Positions 5,548 through 6,918 of a stretch of 6,918 nt of DNA are shown in pieces (positions within the stretch are counted from its first letter, which is position 1; each line of letters begins with the position of its first letter). The position numbers and the translations under genes are program-made. Origin of the DNA: Mesorhizobium sp. (lineage in GTDB: Bacteria > Pseudomonadota > Alphaproteobacteria > Rhizobiales > Rhizobiaceae); NCBI GenBank assembly GCA_030698645.1, contig JAUYMV010000753.1, positions 1 to 6,918 on the forward strand. Direction: 5' to 3'. The notes under the pieces are model-generated. The model was given only the letters and a program-made list of their open reading frames with translations. It made no database searches and was not told the DNA's origin.

Positions 5548-6102
5548 ATGAACACGCCGAAGCGCCGCGCGGGCGCATCGAGCAAGTCGTCGATCGGGTC
5601 GGCAGGCCCAGGCGGTATGCGGCGCGCCCTGGCGGACGCGTTGCCCCGATGGAAGGTGACGATCGCCGGCAGCCTGGCGTGGGGAATGGCGCTTGGCCTG
5701 TCGGCCGTGCTGACGCTGCTGCTCGAGGGCTGGGTGGCCATCGACAACATCGGCAGGGTTGGCGCGCTCTACGCGGCGGGCGGGGTGATCGCGTTTCCGC
5801 CCGGCCTCTATCTGGCGCGGCTGCTGTCGCGTGCCCGGCCGGACACGGCCTTCACGGCGGCGTTCTTCTGCTTCGCGGTTGCGAGTATCGGCGCCACGAG
5901 CCTGCTCTTCGCCATGCACTACCGGCTCTATTATTCCACCTGGCACGGCGGGCCGTTCAGCATCGAATGGTATTTTCAGTTCTTCTTCACGACGCTCGCC
6001 GCGCTCTATCAGTTCCTGGTGCTCGGAATGCGGCTGTTCGTGCCGTTCGGACTGCTGGCGCTCTTCGCCGTTTCGCTATGGCACACGCGCGCCAAACGTT
6101 GA
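5548..6102 (+). CDS. unrecognised four-helix membrane protein
   Basis: I do not recognise this 184-residue protein. It has a basic, Ser/Gly-rich tail (about 1-34) and likely membrane segments near 37-59, 71-93 and 101-123. A long hydrophobic aromatic-rich stretch at 142-178 may be one or two segments. The basic ends (R25, R26, R34, K36 and H179-R184) put both termini in the cytoplasm if there are four helices. Residues 124-141, rich in Tyr, Trp and His (HYRLYYSTWHGGPFSIEW), would form a periplasmic loop or interface. No enzyme or transport motif is seen. The ATG at 5548 has no good Shine-Dalgarno; an ATG at 5617 (residue 24), just before the first helix, is a fair alternative. It is a real gene rather than a chance frame because the hydrophobic segments and charge pattern are coherent and it fills the gap between two same-strand genes. 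A link to purB is not implied. Confidence 0.72.
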   Translation: MNTPKRRAGASSKSSIGSAGPGGMRRALADALPRWKVTIAGSLAWGMALGLSAVLTLLLEGWVAIDNIGRVGALYAAGGVIAFPPGLYLARLLSRARPDTAFTAAFFCFAVASIGATSLLFAMHYRLYYSTWHGGPFSIEWYFQFFFTTLAALYQFLVLGMRLFVPFGLLALFAVSLWHTRAKR

Positions 6103-6127
6103 GCAATCGGCCTCGCTCTGCTAGGAG
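6099..6127 (+). promoter_or_regulatory. putative promoter of purB
   Basis: TTGAGC (6099-6104) overlaps the stop codon of the membrane protein gene and lies 17 nt upstream of TAGGAG (6122-6127). The -35 is fair and the -10 is poor (3 of 6 positions). Transcription would start near 6134, leaving a leader of about 30 nt before the purB ATG at 6163. Confidence 0.3.
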
Positions 6128-6162
6128 CCGGGCAAGAGTTCTCAGGCATGGCAGGACCGCTC

Positions 6163-6918
6163 ATGATCCCCCGCTATTCGCGGCCCGAAATGGTTGCCAT
6201 CTGGTCGCCCGAGACGCGCTACCGCATCTGGTTCGAGATTGAGGCACATGCCTGTGATGCGCTGGCCGAGATCGGCGTGATCCCCAGGGAGGCGGCGAAG
6301 ACCATCTGGGAAAAGGGCAATGCGGCGGTCTTCGACGTCGCGGCGATCGACGAGATCGAACGCGTCACCAAGCATGACGTCATCGCGTTTCTCACCCATC
6401 TGGCGGATTTCGTCGGCCCGGACGCGCGTTTCATCCATCAGGGCATGACCTCGTCCGACGTGCTCGACACCTGTTTCAGCGTGCAGCTCGTGCGCGCGGC
6501 GGACCTGCTGCTCGCCGACATCGACGCGGTGCTCGCCGCGCTGAAGGTCCGCGCCTTCGAGCACAAGGATACGGTGACGATCGGCCGTTCGCACGGCATC
6601 CACGCCGAGCCCACCACCTTTGGCGTCAAGCTGGCGCAAGCCTTCGCCGAATTCGCGCGCGCCCGCGAGCGGCTGGTCAATGCGCGTGCCGAGGTTGCGG
6701 TCTGCGCCATTTCGGGCGCCGTCGGCACCTTCGCCAATATCGATCCGCGCGTCGAGGAGCATGTCGCGGCAAAGCTCGGGCTCAAGGCGGAGCCGGTGTC
6801 GACGCAAGTCATCCCGCGCGACCGCCACGCCATGTTCTTCGCCACGCTCGGCGTCATCGCCTCCTCGGTCGAGCGCGTCGCGACGGAAATACGTCACCTG
6901 CAGCGCACCGAAGTGCTC
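6163..6918 (+). CDS. purB: adenylosuccinate lyase (3' end off right edge)
   Basis: The first 252 codons of adenylosuccinate lyase; the family is about 430 residues, so roughly 60% is present. The enzyme removes fumarate at two steps of purine synthesis: SAICAR to AICAR, and adenylosuccinate to AMP. It is a cytoplasmic homotetramer of the fumarase/aspartase superfamily. Diagnostic segments are MIPRYSRPEMVAIWSPE at the start, the K70-H71-D72-V loop (H71 equivalent to His68 of the B. subtilis enzyme), Q93-GMTSSDVLDT, and GRSHGIHAEPT, whose H144 matches the catalytic His141 of B. subtilis. The superfamily's mobile signature loop lies beyond the edge. I chose the ATG at 6163 because AGGA (6153-6156) sits 6 nt before it and family members begin MIPRYSRPEM; an in-frame ATG at 6148 would add five residues. 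The visible part is intact with all expected residues. Confidence 0.97.
   Translation, partial: MIPRYSRPEMVAIWSPETRYRIWFEIEAHACDALAEIGVIPREAAKTIWEKGNAAVFDVAAIDEIERVTKHDVIAFLTHLADFVGPDARFIHQGMTSSDVLDTCFSVQLVRAADLLLADIDAVLAALKVRAFEHKDTVTIGRSHGIHAEPTTFGVKLAQAFAEFARARERLVNARAEVAVCAISGAVGTFANIDPRVEEHVAAKLGLKAEPVSTQVIPRDRHAMFFATLGVIASSVERVATEIRHLQRTEVL

Noticed and set aside
6142..6897. A 251-codon minus-strand open frame at the right end
   Set aside because: It is the antisense shadow of purB, which has all expected active-site residues in this part.
1..6918. RNA genes, CRISPR arrays, insertion sequences or phage genes
   Set aside because: No cloverleaf or rRNA-like stretches, regularly spaced repeats, transposase motifs or terminal repeats were seen on either strand.

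Overview
The window reads as chromosomal DNA from a GC-rich alphaproteobacterium, most likely of the order Hyphomicrobiales (Rhizobiales). This rests on the high GC content, the alphaproteobacterial-type CTATAT -10 element, the DUF2259-type secreted protein, and a purB N-terminus of the kind common in that group. Nothing points to a mobile element, phage, CRISPR array or RNA gene. All seven genes use similar GC-rich codons, so I see no sign of recent transfer.

The layout is divergent around about 180 bp of intergenic DNA (roughly 2425-2607). On the minus strand, reading leftwards, are a RutF-like flavin reductase, a MoxR-family AAA+ ATPase, and a CoxE-type von Willebrand factor A (VWA) protein. 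The last overlaps the ATPase stop by 4 nt (GTGA) and runs off the left edge. The ATPase/VWA pair is the CoxD/CoxE type of maturation chaperone that often accompanies molybdenum hydroxylases. No hydroxylase structural gene is in view, so its client is unknown.

On the plus strand are a secreted LivJ/LivK-like binding protein and, 5 nt after its stop, a cytoplasmic P1-family (DmpA/NylC-type) self-cleaving N-terminal nucleophile hydrolase. They look like a two-gene transcription unit that captures and then hydrolyses an amino-acid or amide compound, although no permease is encoded here. Next come a secreted DUF2259-type protein with a strong ribosome binding site, an unrecognised four-helix membrane protein, and the first 252 codons of purB (adenylosuccinate lyase), which runs off the right edge.

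The points most worth a second look are the start of the flavin reductase, where an A7 tract separates a good ATG start from the conserved frame; the binding protein/P1 hydrolase pair; and the predicted Asn-Thr self-cleavage site. No stretch over 300 bases lacks a gene. I did not find a clearly new multi-gene system.
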